From contig CM075345.1 in the NCBI GenBank assembly GCA_037693485.1, forward strand, positions 114,691,501 through 114,755,500: a stretch of DNA of 64,000 nt, in the 5' to 3' direction. The DNA is from Kitagawia praeruptora. Lineage: Eukaryota; Streptophyta; Magnoliopsida; Apiales; Apiaceae. The position numbers were made by a program, and so were the translations under genes. The notes beneath the pieces are model-generated. The model saw only the letters and a program-made list of their open reading frames with translations, had not been told where the DNA came from and searched no databases. Below are positions 22,014 to 33,038 of this stretch, piece by piece (position 1 is the stretch's first letter; every line of letters starts with the position of its first letter).

Positions 22014-23024
22014 ATGGCATGCGAGGAGTTGCCATGGTGGGCATATTCGAGGACATCCATGCCTTATCAATGTGAGCGGTGTTTGGGCATTCATGATCCC
22101 TCACAATATTGTTACTACGAAGGAGTTGATCCATATGTCACTTATGAGGAACAACCATATTTTCAATATCATCCTCAACAGTACCAGCAAGATGTTCCAG
22201 ATATGTCATATTTCTATGGAAGTGAAGATTTTCAACATCAGCAAACTACTCCTACTTTTCAGTCAGATGAGGTTCCTACTAGGGAGGAGATTAGGATGCT
22301 TGTGAAGAGTAATGAGGAGTCTCTCAAATCTTTGGAGATTCTAGTTGCTCAAGCTGTGAGATCATTGGAACAAGAGACTCTGGAGGAGATTAGGATGCGT
22401 ATAAAGAGTAACGAGGCGTCTATCAAATCTTTGGAAACAATAGCTGCTCAAGTTAGGAATGCCTTGGATCAAGAGAATCAGCAATTCATACCAGAGGCAG
22501 TTCCAGAAAATAACGGTGACTTGGAGCAAGGTACTGCATGCTTAATTGAGGAAGACAAATTCCAAGAGGAGGTTAGTGTTCACAAGCCATGTGAGGAATT
22601 TGATCATGTTAGGATGGTGGAAGATTTGGAAAAAGAACTATTTGGGATAGACACTGTTGAGCTGCAGAAATTTCAAGAATTGGTATGTGCGAACCAAGAG
22701 GTTGATGAAGAACATGAGAAAGATGCAGATTTTCTACTTGTCTCAGAGTTTAAAGATGGAGGTAGCGCATTAGAGCCAATGGAGGAAGTTCTTTTTGAGG
22801 AACCAAAGGCTTCAGCAACTTACAGTTACCCTCCTCCATTATATTCAAGCGAATGTGTGTTGTTCTATAAATTGACAGATTTTGGGTCAACAGATGAAGG
22901 CATTGGAAGAGGATATAGTTGCTACATGAATAGGCCAAGCAAGGAGAAGGAGCAAAAAGTGTGTCGCCGTGATGACGATGAAATCTCGCGAAGAGATGAC
23001 CAGGCAAACTATTATCATCCTTAA
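22014..23024 (+). CDS. Gag-like protein of the non-autonomous LTR element (copy 2)
   Basis: This is the same 336-codon ORF as at 16714, with one amino-acid difference seen: the motif FGTDTVE of copy 1 reads FGIDTVE here. The zinc-knuckle-like motif, the duplicated helical repeat and the acidic region are all kept. It lies 148 bp after the end of LTR2 and could be transcribed from it. As in copy 1, no pol gene follows. The function is inferred from position only. Confidence 0.65.
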   Translation: MACEELPWWAYSRTSMPYQCERCLGIHDPSQYCYYEGVDPYVTYEEQPYFQYHPQQYQQDVPDMSYFYGSEDFQHQQTTPTFQSDEVPTREEIRMLVKSNEESLKSLEILVAQAVRSLEQETLEEIRMRIKSNEASIKSLETIAAQVRNALDQENQQFIPEAVPENNGDLEQGTACLIEEDKFQEEVSVHKPCEEFDHVRMVEDLEKELFGIDTVELQKFQELVCANQEVDEEHEKDADFLLVSEFKDGGSALEPMEEVLFEEPKASATYSYPPPLYSSECVLFYKLTDFGSTDEGIGRGYSCYMNRPSKEKEQKVCRRDDDEISRRDDQANYYHP

Positions 23025-25580
23025 TGGAGCCTTGGAAGTAACGTCAAGCTATTGACGTTAAAGAAGCGCTTGGTGGGAGGCAACCCATGCATTAGTGTAG
23101 GAAAAAAAAATTGTGTTGTCTTTGTAAAAAAAAAATGTGTTGTATTTGTCAAAAAAAAAAAAAAAATTGGCAGGGACTTCCACGCGCTACAGCTCCAACC
23201 GCGCGCCAGGTCGAGCAACATCTTCTGTCCAGTCCAGGTAAGTTGTTTTGTGCGTGATTTTGTCCAGGTAAGTTTTTGTTTTGTACGTGTGTTTATGTAC
23301 GTGTTTTAATATATTAAAATCAATTCATCCCCTAAATCAATTCCAACCCCTTTTCTAATTATTTTCTCCACCTAAAATCCTAATTCTAGTCCTATATTAA
23401 TTCCAAATTATTCCCAATCCATCTCTTATTTCAAATTTTTTTATTTTATTTTATTTTTTATTTTCTTTATTTTTTTCCCCCAAATCTATATACCCACCTA
23501 TACATACAAATCCAATTCCTCTTCTACTTCTTTAAATCTCTAAAAATTCAATTCTAAAGAGGAATTAATTGTAAGTTCACCTCTTCGATTCGTATTGGGT
23601 ACATCTTTTTCTCTAATCTTATTTTTATTACGAATTTGTGTTCTTGTAAGTTGGGGGTTTTGTAGTATTCTTGTTATGTGGGAAGTGGCAAGTCTATGGA
23701 GCTTGTACGCAGTATCCTCCGCCAGATTCATTCGAGGATGAGGACGGTTAGGTAAGTTTTCTACTATCCCTCGTATTTACTTCCATTCAATGCGGACATT
23801 GAATATTTTAAGTTTGGGGTGGTTTGAGGGATTAGTAGTTGTTGTTGTATTGTGTGTTCATGTAGGATTTCATGCTTTGCATATTAGTAGTAGTAAATTA
23901 TGCATTTTTGTTCGTGTTATCTACGTTTATTTCATATAGGACATTCTGTTTTTATGTTCGTATATCATGTGAGTCCATAGTAGTTTGCATTTGCACCCAT
24001 GCTTGATAGAAATTTTGTGTTGTTGACGCTTTTGATTGAGAAGTGATATGCTTTGTTCTTGTGCACACACATACACTAGTGAGTTGAAGCTAGTAGACTT
24101 ATTGAATGTTGTAAGTGATTAGAAGGACATGAATATGTGCAAGATGATTTAGTTTGCATGCTTTGAATACAAGTCGGTGCGTTAGAGAGATTTTTGCTTG
24201 GGATTAAGTATGTTTTTCCACCAAGTGAATTTTTTAGCCTTATTGCATATTTGTTGCAATTTATTCGTTTGCTTGAGTGTCCACGGATTGTTTGCATTGC
24301 TAGCAGTTGTTTGAGGTCTTTCTGGAAACGCATGACATTATTTGACGATTAAAATGATAAAGGCAATTAGGATTAACCGCATATTTTACCATATTACCAC
24401 ACCATGTTTACATGATCAATTAGTTAACCCGTTGAGCTTAATCCTATTTTTTCGGTGACATGCCACATTACTTGCCTAGACCTTTTTCTTGTATTGGCCT
24501 TACATTAATTTGAATCTACATTGTCAAAGGCTAGTAGAGTACTTAAGGGAGTAATAAGGTGTGTAAGGTGGGGTTTATTGTTGGTCATACTTTTGGGGGA
24601 AATATTGAAAATTGGGTTTGGTTGTTTACTTGATAGTCGACATATGTAATAAATTGTGGGATCATTGTTATTGTTTATATTATTGTTTGTGTTATATTTA
24701 ACTCTCGAAAAAAAAAAGAAAAAAAAACAAAAGAAAAAAAAAAGAAAAAAAATATGAAAAAGAAAAAAAAGAAAAAAAAATTATGAGAGCATGTTTGTGT
24801 TTGTTGTGATCCTATTTCAGTCGACTAGTCGAGTGTTTGTAATAGTAAAATTATGTGGGGGGAAATATGGTGTTGTGTATGATTTATTATGGTACTTACT
24901 AGTTTTTGACACTTCACCTGTTTTGGCTTATTTGACCTACCTTGTCCCTAGCCCCGTTACAACCCAAATAAAGACCTTTTGATTATCGTCATTGATGTAT
25001 GTTGTGTTAAGAGTTAGATTGATACCAAATGTCAAGCATGCTTATGATTTTGTTGGAATTGAGTGATACACTTACCCTTGTTCTTGAGTGAATATTCTTT
25101 TGTGAGTGGATTGTGAGTGTTTGCTTGTTTTTGCGTATAAGATCCCGAGTTTTGTCTCAAAGATGTACTCTTGTAGGCTTAGCATGTTTACTAACTTGTT
25201 CTTACACTTGACATGGGCTTGTGAGAACTTATGCATGTTCATTGAGTAGACTATGTGAATACTTGCACTTTCGACACCAAGACATTGCATATTTACTTTG
25301 ATTCTTAAGTTGATATGGCATGAGAGGATTTGAAGGTATGGTAGATTAGATTAATTGCATTTGCATATTAGTTGCATTCATGCATTGCATTGCATTAGGT
25401 TAAATTGATTTTGTGGGTACATTCGCTATAGGCCCTCACGAGACCTTACTCGTCCACTAGGGCTGCCTAGGGGTTTAAAGGGCTTGTTGCATATGCCAAA
25501 TGCAACCGTGATCACCTACGGAAGTGGTACTAGTTAGTTAGTTAGTTGTAATTGTTTATGCTTGAGGACAAGCATCGGTT
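23025..25580 (+). other. non-coding part of internal region 2
   Basis: It has the same layout as 17725-20280: the GGGAGGCAACCCA landmark, poly-A runs of slightly different length, the A-rich tract at 24705-24780 and the conserved block at 25412-25545. The polypurine tract at 25581-25594 ends the region. Confidence 0.7.
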
Positions 25581-25594
25581 TAAGTTTGGGGGTG

Positions 25595-27166
25595 TGATAA
25601 GTGGAGTTTATATCCACTTGGAACATTCTATAATGGCTTAAATTGATTGTCTTGGACTCAAGTTTGTGGTAGTTTTGATGTATTTTGCTTAGTTGTGCAG
25701 ATTTACAAGAATGTTGATTAAGGTTGATGCTTCTATCGTTTTTGGAGAATAAATTAATTAAAATTCGGATTTCTGAGACGGTTGCGCAATCTACACTGTT
25801 TTGGACATATATGGAGTTCTAGAAGTCAGCTTTCAGCGATCTTACTGCCCACGCGAAGCCTGGGAGATTTTCTACAACTTGGGATAGGATTCCCAGGAGC
25901 AAATTGCGCCGGGTAGGAGCAATTTGCGCGAAGAACAGACTGTTGGGCGCAGGTTGCATGCGCGCGGTGCTGAAAAATTACAGTTTTTACTATTTTGGCC
26001 ATATCTTGAGTTCTACAACTCCGTTTGAGGCCCGTAAGCAGTCCACGCGAAGATAACGAGATTCTATATCATTCTAAAGTGGTCCAGAGGCCCAATTGCA
26101 GCTGGAACGATCCAGAATTACTGAAGAAAAGGCAGCTGCGAATTTCCCTTAAAAAACAGAATCAGTTTAGGAAACGTATTTTGCAGAAATTCTGTTTTAA
26201 ATCTATTTTGGGTATTTTCTTGCTGGGCAAGAATTATAGAGCCTATATAAACACATCCAACCCTTGTAAATTGGATGATAGATTATCATCATTAGGAGTA
26301 GAACAATTACATATCAATTACTTAGATTTATTTGTATTTTTCCACACTTTGTTTTTATCATGGTTTCACTTGATCCCATGATGACGAGAGGTTCGATTAT
26401 GAACTAATTGTTGTCATGGGATTCTAACGGATTTATTTATGGAGTTTAGTATCTTGATGTTTTAAAGATCTGTGTGTGATGTATATCTGATATCCTCGTA
26501 TGGTTATGCTTAATTGATAGATGCGTCATGAACATCTAATTTGTTAATCTCTTGTGAAGTGAAAGTGGATCTTGAGATTTAGAACTTGTCATGCTAGCAT
26601 AGGTTCATAATTGTTTATCAATATGATTCGTAGTATGAGATGAGAATACTTATATTGCCCTATGTGATCAATGTGGATAACTTGTGCTTCAACCTTTATG
26701 TTTTCAAATTCTATAGAGATATAGGGTCTAAGCATAATTGGTTTCTATTCATCTTCTATCTCTTTTGTGGATGTATGTTTAGTTTGGTATTCGTATACTG
26801 AGAAGTAGCGTATACTTGTTTCGTGTTATTCGATCAGATATCATAACCATTGCATATAGTGATTAAAGACGTCAGATCTAAGCGAAGTATTTAATGAAGT
26901 TAGGATTCCATGGTTTTTCTTGCAGAAGTAATTAGATTTCAATTCTTGCTAGTTAGTTAATTTGTAGTTTTGTTAATTTGCTTTTTAGTTAATTTAGATA
27001 GTTAAAACCCATATTTGTTATTTGTCTTAGCAGTGCATAATAACCATACACTGTTGCATAGGTGCGTTTACTGAATTAAAACCATAACCAGATCTCTGTG
27101 GGAACGAACTTGACTTATATCTGTATTACTTGTGACCACGTACGCTTGCTTGATTTAGTGCAAACA
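25595..27166 (+). repeat. LTR3 (3' LTR)
   Basis: It is 1572 bp, ends GTGCAAACA, and is followed by the TSD ATGAA. It carries a TATA box at 26244-26251 like the others. The last 20 bases contain a private change (CTTGCTTGATT instead of CTTGCGTGATT). Confidence 0.92.
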
Positions 27167-27171
27167 ATGAA

Positions 27172-28062
27172 CACAATTTTAAGTTTAATCAAGTTTGTAG
27201 GTATGGACCAAGCTAGTGAAATCCAAAATGGAGCTAACGAGAGACAAAATCAAGCTAGCGAAACTCAAAAAAGAAAAAGTATTGTTGAGGTATGAACTTA
27301 CAAGTAAAACATTTTTTTAAAGCGTGCATTGAGGATGTTATTGCTAGTGATAGGCTAGGTAGCAATCTTAATCCACATTCATGGATAAAAATGGGAGAAA
27401 TCCTTAAGAAGAAAAACCAATACGATTATATAAGATCTCAAGATTTTGCTCGGTATCGATTCAAATCAAAAACATGAATCATTATGATTCGACAACTAAT
27501 ACATTCAACTTCACAAAAGAAGAATGGGATCAACTTGCAAAGGTATTTTTTAATTTATATTCAATCAAATTTAGTGTTCACATCTTGAATAAAATTGATT
27601 CTCTGCTCCATAGAAATAAGATCGTAGACACTTTCAAATTCACACATTTCCTGAGTTTTACAGTCAACTTTATGATGGGACCTACCTTTAAAAAGATTAG
27701 GATTATTGATAAAAATGATGACATAGATATCCCTGGTACCGAAGAAATTCAATCAAGTACTTCGAAATCAAATACTTCGAATCCAATTGTTAAAGAAAAT
27801 CAAATGAAGAAAACTAAAACATCCAACTTAAAAAAAACTATAAAATTTGAAGATGCGATGACCAATGCACTAAAATTTATGATTTAGCCAATAGTGAACC
27901 ATCACTTAAAGACTGTAAAGAGAAATTGAACAGTTTTGGATGGACAACAATAAATCCCTTGCACCAAATGACTCTCGGGATTTTTTGCGAGAGTGTAAAG
28001 TATAGAGACTTGATTAAGATGAGAAGGAGTATCGGTTTAAAATGGTGTCAACTAAATTAGGA
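27172..28062 (+). pseudogene. PIF/Harbinger ORF1, MYB/SANT-like protein, frameshifted
   Basis: Pieces in three frames read like the MYB/SANT-like protein of PIF/Harbinger elements and its relatives (L10-interacting MYB type). At 27292 VKHFFKACIEDVIASDRLGS, then PHSWIKMGEILKKK, match the trihelix core. At 27474 TNTFNFTKEEWDQL matches the segment after it. Near 27900 SLKDCKEKLNSFG and FCESVKYRDLIKMRR match the C-terminal helix. The frames are joined only by shifts and a stop at 27294-27297, so it is decayed. The tandem LTR element is inserted immediately upstream, and its TSD ATGAA may overlap the old start codon. Confidence 0.65.
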
Positions 28063-28389
28063 TTTAATGTTTAGTTTTTATTTGGTGCCTTAGAACTTAT
28101 TACTTTTTTTAGTATTCTTAAACTTAGAAACTGGTTTAGTTTGGAACTTCATACTTTTCGATTGTAATGCATATTGAATGGCTTTAATAAATGCATTTTG
28201 AGTTGTCATAATTTTTTATTAGTTTTTTGGTATGTACATATAAATTGATAGTATTTTTATTGGATGAACATGAAAATTCAGGATCAATTGTTGTGTTTCA
28301 TGATTATATATCGTTACCTAAGAAAATTTCACCCAAGGAATATTCCATGATAATAATTCGTCTTTGCCCGGATTTGCTTATACAATAGA

Positions 28390-29617
28390 ATTTTGGAAGG
28401 TTCTAACACTCAATGTAAAGAAATGATGCATTTTTCTCATATTGCATATATTCAACTTTGTAAAGATAGTCGCCATTCAACAGTTAAAAAAAATGGCTAT
28501 ATCTTAACATGTGATAAGTCATAATGATCGTTTGATATAAGTGAAACGTACATTCCAATATTCTACACAAACAATACACAAATATTTTCATCAGGTGCTG
28601 TACGGGATGATGGAGTTTGTAAAAGAAATCATAGTTCCAACACCATTTTATCAAAACTCTAATGCTTGAGGAGATAAAAAGAGTTGTTAAAAATGTTTCC
28701 AGTTAGTAATGACATTTTTTTATTTGCCTTGTGTAATATATTATTAATTAGCATGTTGATATAATTTTATTATTCTTTATTGAACATTTATTTGTTTATA
28801 TTTTGTGTCACGGGGAGCATATAGTGCATTTGACGGTACACTCGTTCATACTATTGTTCCAGTTAACCAAATCCCGATATAGAGGACGAGACAGGGGTGA
28901 TTACTTCCAAATGTTTTAGGTATACGTGTTTTCAATATGATATTAACATTTATCTGGGCTAGATGGAAGGGAAAAATACATGATTCAAAAAGATTAGGGA
29001 AATTCTCGTTGGTACCCTTCTGGAATTGGCTTTTCCAGATGGTGTCATTTCGTGTTTTGGACTTACAACTGGCACCCCTAAAGTAACTAATTACCCTAAT
29101 TATGCCATTCTGTTAATCAAAGCATTAAGAAACGTTAAAAAAACTATAGATATAAATAATGATCTATAATTTTTTACAGTATTACTAGTTAAAAAAATTA
29201 TATACTGATTTATAATTATTAATGTACCAATAATTGAAAAATATTAAACATTAATAATCTGTAATAAGTTAACATACCGTTAATCTAAAATATGTGTTCA
29301 GTCATTTTCAGACCATAAAATAACATAATTCCACATTTAACTTTTTTTAATTTGTGGTTTATATGACATAAAATTTTATTATGGAATAAATGTTGAAATT
29401 TGTTAACGTTTCTTAACGTTTTGATTAACAAAAGGGCATAATTAGGGTAATCAGTTACTTTAGGGGTACCAATCGTAAGTCCAAAACACGAAATGGCACC
29501 ATCTGGAACAGCCAATTTCAGAATGGCACCAATGAGAATTTCCCAAAAGATTATGAGAGGTTGCACTTAATCTGGATTTCAGGTTTCCCATTCTTACGCT
29601 AAGTATGTATTTCCTAA
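28390..29617 (+). pseudogene. PIF/Harbinger transposase, 5' and middle part, broken
   Basis: Scattered frames match the DDE transposase of plant PIF elements: FQYSTQTIHKYFHQVL near 28550, AFDGTLVHTIVPVNQ near 28828 (first catalytic Asp), FNMILTFIWARWKGKIHDSK near 28935 (second Asp region) and, after an inserted MITE, EVALNLDFRFPI near 29560. Many stops and shifts are present. The gene continues at 44642 on the far side of a 15-kb nest of insertions. It runs in the same direction as the MYB-like ORF1 at 27172, so the two form one old autonomous PIF/Harbinger element. Confidence 0.65.
28997..29544. mobile_element. Mutator-type MITE with long inverted ends
   Basis: The 548-bp element starts GGGAAATTCTCGTTGG and ends with the near-inverse CCAATGAGAATTTCCC. 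The inverted ends extend about 150 bp. A perfect 9-bp duplication AAAAGATTA flanks it (28988-28996 and 29545-29553), which fits Mutator-like elements. It sits inside the coding region of the PIF transposase, right after the HDSK motif. Confidence 0.85.
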
Positions 29618-29899
29618 TATTTTAAAATGATATTATTATTTTTTTTTTGTGTAAATAGCCAATTGACCATGGTGAATTTCTCATTCATGAATTGTATCTA
29701 AATACAATAATCGTAAAAGGGGATTTATTCATTCAAGAAAATTCATCATCTAACCGAAAAGCACACATGTTGCTTCCGGACGTTTAGACAATAAAACCTT
29801 CAAGTCTGAAAGGAAGAATCCCACAATAGAAAGGCCTCGTTAAAAAACCCTCAAGAGCAAAACCCTGTGGGAAAAAACTCAAGGGGGGAAAAAGAGTGC

Positions 29900-30926
29900 C
29901 CTCAAAATATATAAATACATCATTTTACAAATTTTCCTAAAAATAATCAGAACTAATTATTGCTTATGTGAGTCCCCATTGTCATCAGTTATTGCCGCAT
30001 ACTTGCTTTATTTTCCTCCTTTTTCTCTTCATCTTGAGTGCTCCATTACTTTTCCTCTTCATCTTGATTGCTCCATTACTGCAGGCCACCACCTCGGTCT
30101 ATGTAGCATACTATTTAGAATAAGACTTTAAATGTCTTATAATAGAAAATCCATAAAATCCTGAAAAAAAGAACAAACGAAACAAAGAGAACATAAGTTG
30201 ATATATAAAAAGATTATATATGTTATATAAAATAATAAAGGAAAGTATATCCAATAATAAATTATTATTGAAAACGTGTGTATATATTTTATAAGAAAAG
30301 GAAATAAAATAAAGTCTAACCAATTAAATCTTGGTTAGACACTAAAGTAAACCATATATAGACACAAAAGGACTTAAAGGACATAGACAAGCCAACAAAA
30401 TTATATATATATATATATAATTTAAAAGAAAATAAAATAAACAAGCCAACAAAATGGCACTGGAATGCCTCTACAAGGTCAAAATATATGTCATCATTTC
30501 TAGCCATCCATAAATGATACAAAAGCCCTCAATCAAGGCATAATTAGCATTAAACCAGAATTCAAATTTGAAACATCGATTAGAAACAATTATCTTGTAA
30601 TAATGACATTAAACAAATTTTCAAAGATTCCATTCAATGATAAAAATTAGCAAATCAAATCAAATCAATTATAATTATTTTTTGCGAGTGTTTAATATAG
30701 CTCCAAAATATTTGCTAATTAAGTAGTTGCCAATTTACAAAATTGTAACAACCAAATCAAGCTGTATTTAAACCGATTAAATCACATTAACTAATCCTTT
30801 TATTACACTAAATTAGTGTCCATAATTATCTGAAAAATGCATTAAACACGGGCCAATAACTAACTCATATGTTACTCAAAGATTAAAGCATGTATTTTAA
30901 GTCTAATAAAATTCCTATTTTAAGAC
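29900..30926. other. non-coding AT-rich body of retroposon copy A
   Basis: No gene is seen. It holds an (AT)n run at 30402-30420, a twice-used word AAGCCAACAAAAT near 30389 and 30442, and sequence homologous to 54160-54260 in inverse orientation. Confidence 0.5.
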
Positions 30927-31526
30927 TGTTAGGTCGAATACACAATATATAATCAATTACTGTATGAATAAATAATAAGAACACACGTTTTAACTCTTTA
31001 AAACTGTTTTGGAATTAATAATTCCTCTCTCGGTGATGTAAAGTATCACAGAGAGCTGCTTAGGTTACAAGAATGATGTTCGTTCACGTTCGATACCCTT
31101 CTAGGGTTAACCTAACTGTATTTATAAGATATACAGCTACGTACAATCGTAAATTGATTCTCCTAAAATTAAGCTATACAATTGATATCAATTACGATTG
31201 CTACACGTCTTCTAAGTCAACTCGATCTCTTTGACAGCTATCCAATCTTCAAAGATATCGCTTCCATATTAATATTAAATTAATCTTCAAACTCTGTTGA
31301 CTCGTAGACGCTCCCAGTAGACAGACTTTAGCAAACTCTGTTCTCTGCACGCTAACAGCGTTTGCGCTTCCATGTATTCAGCTATCAGTGTTTACGCTTT
31401 CCTCTGTCAGCGTTTGCGCTTCCAGCATTCAGCGTATACTCAAACACTGCTTTCAATAACAAGTTAAACTCTCTTTACCTGAAACACTTAAACACTGACA
31501 TTAAATCACATCAATTATATCTAACA
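30927..31526 (-). repeat. 3' LTR of the Copia element
   Basis: 600 bp, TGTTAG at one end and CTAACA at the other. By eye it has the same sequence as 43039-43638. TATTTATA at 31119-31126 is the TATA box on the minus strand. Confidence 0.95.
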
Positions 31527-31543
31527 ATCTCCCCCAACTTGTT
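31527..31543 (-). other. polypurine tract of the Copia element
   Basis: On the minus strand AACAAGTTGGGGGAGAT lies directly before the 3' LTR. Confidence 0.75.
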
Positions 31544-31682
31544 CATTAGAAAAATGTACAAGTTCATAATAATTGATGATGTCAAAACTAACAAATAAAA
31601 AACACAGTGTTTAACATATAATCAGAGTTTAAACTTGACTTAGCAAAATTTACAGAAAATTCGAATTACTTACAAATTCTGT

Positions 31683-32933
31683 CTACCTAACCTCCTCAAG
31701 ATCTGGAGTTGTTCTGAGATAATCAATTAACAACCTCCTTTCAGCATTTTCAAGCTCAATCTCCATAGCTTGCTTGATCTCTCTTAACTCTGGATCATTT
31801 TCATCCGTTTGAAAAATAGCAGCCCTGAGATCATAGATCTTGTTCCTCCTCATTTCATTACCCAATCTGATGTACTTTAATTCTTCAGACTTTACATTGA
31901 AATCAAGAACTGTAATTCCAAGATCAGTCTTCAACCTTGTAGTTCCCTTCTGCATTTCAATCAGATTTCCATTCCAGTCTCTGTATTTTGGAACATACTT
32001 TTCAGCAGACTTTGTTCCTGTAGCAGCTTTAGCTTTCAGCATATGCTTCCTTATAGAATTAGCAATGATCTGTGTTCTTTGATTTCTAACTCTGAAGATA
32101 TGCAAGACATACTGAAGTTCCTCAAATAATTTTAACTTGATTGCTTCTTCATTCACTCTATACACTGACCCATCTGCCATAAAGTATAGTAGAAAGTGAA
32201 TATCTAAGCTCCTTTGATGAACTACCTGAACTGATTCCAACTTGTCTAGATTTTCTTGATTAATACCAGAACCAAGAGATACAAGTGCAGAGGGATCTCT
32301 TGGACTGTTACTAAATCTCAAATCTCTTGTTGCACCTAATCCAGAAGTATTTCTCCCTGGTGGCTTTCCTGAACAAGATTTATTATGTTGATACTCACCA
32401 GTTACTCCTGCTTGTTCTTGCACTGGAATCTTTGCCCTTGAAAAACCAGGTAAGGGTTTACTTTGTGTCTGTACAACTTGTGTAGCAACAGAGGTTGTAA
32501 TTATCATTTTGCCCTTGCCCTCTTCATCAACTTTCTCTTTTAATTTCAACTTAGCATCAAGAGAAGACTTTCTAACTAGCTTCCCAGTATCTTCTTCTTC
32601 TTCTTGAATATCAGATAGTTTTTCTTTAATTAGAATTCCTTTCATCACAGGCTTTGCAGACTTTGAAGTTTTAACAACTTTCTTCACTTTCTTGGACTTC
32701 ACAGCTTTTAGATGTTCTTTCTGTAACAACTTCTCTTCAGCTTGAATATCCTCAAGTGTAGCTTCAGCATTCTCTTCTCGAAAAAGTTTTGCAGCCAATT
32801 CTTCATCAGTTTGTGGATTGTCAGAGAATAACAAATCCTTTGGCTTTGAACCTGAAGTACTCTGAGCATTTGAATCTATCACCAAATTTGGCTTTGACCT
32901 TGAAGACCTCCCATGTCCTTGTCTGAGATTCAC
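31683..32933 (-). pseudogene. Copia third ORF, C-terminal part (416 codons)
   Basis: This frame starts MNLRQGHGRSSRSKP and ends PDLEEVR. It is very lysine- and glutamate-rich (LLQKEHLKAVKSKKVKKVVK) and has a more globular C-terminal half with VQVVHQRSLDIHFLLYFMAD and VLHIFRVRNQRTQIIANSIR. No known domain is recognised. Its first residues NLRQGH follow directly on the last residues of the upstream frame (NVNLR), so the two were once one ORF of about 1270 codons. They are now separated by a 58-bp tandem duplication that shifts the frame. It lies after pol, in the position of the env-like gene of SIRE elements, but no signal peptide or membrane span is visible in this part. Confidence 0.6.
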
Positions 32934-33038
32934 ATTTCTTAAGCCCTTATCAGCATTGGCTTCTTCATCATCATTTTTATCTGAGATTCACATTTCTTAA
33001 GCCCTTATCAGCATTGGCTTCTTCATCATCATTTTTAT
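32923..33038. repeat. 58-bp tandem duplication inside the Copia third ORF
   Basis: The 58 bases starting CTGAGATTCACATTTCTTAA at 32923 are repeated at once from 32981 with no visible difference. As 58 is not a multiple of three, the second copy shifts the frame and ends the upstream reading frame at 32977. Confidence 0.92.

Larger units (their letters stand above)
14995..27166 (+). mobile_element. tandem non-autonomous LTR retroelement, three LTRs and two internal regions
   Basis: The order is LTR (14995-16566), internal (16567-20294), LTR (20295-21866), internal (21867-25594), LTR (25595-27166). All LTRs are 1572 bp and the unit is 5300 bp. The outer ends are flanked by the same 5 bp, ATGAA (14990-14994 and 27167-27171), so the array occupies a single insertion site. 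Primer site, polypurine tract and TG...CA ends are present. Each internal region has one Gag-like ORF and no protease, integrase or reverse transcriptase, so it must be mobilised by another element, presumably an Athila/Tat-like Gypsy. By eye the LTRs differ at only about 4 to 9 positions, so it is young. Confidence 0.93.

Noticed and set aside
14995..27166. Assembly duplication as the cause of the three-LTR array
   Set aside because: The units differ at several positions and in A-run lengths, and the single ATGAA duplication fits a real structure. Long reads would still be the proof.
30111..30522. Minus-strand ORFs rich in Phe, Tyr and Ile
   Set aside because: They follow from AT-rich non-coding sequence in retroposon copy A.
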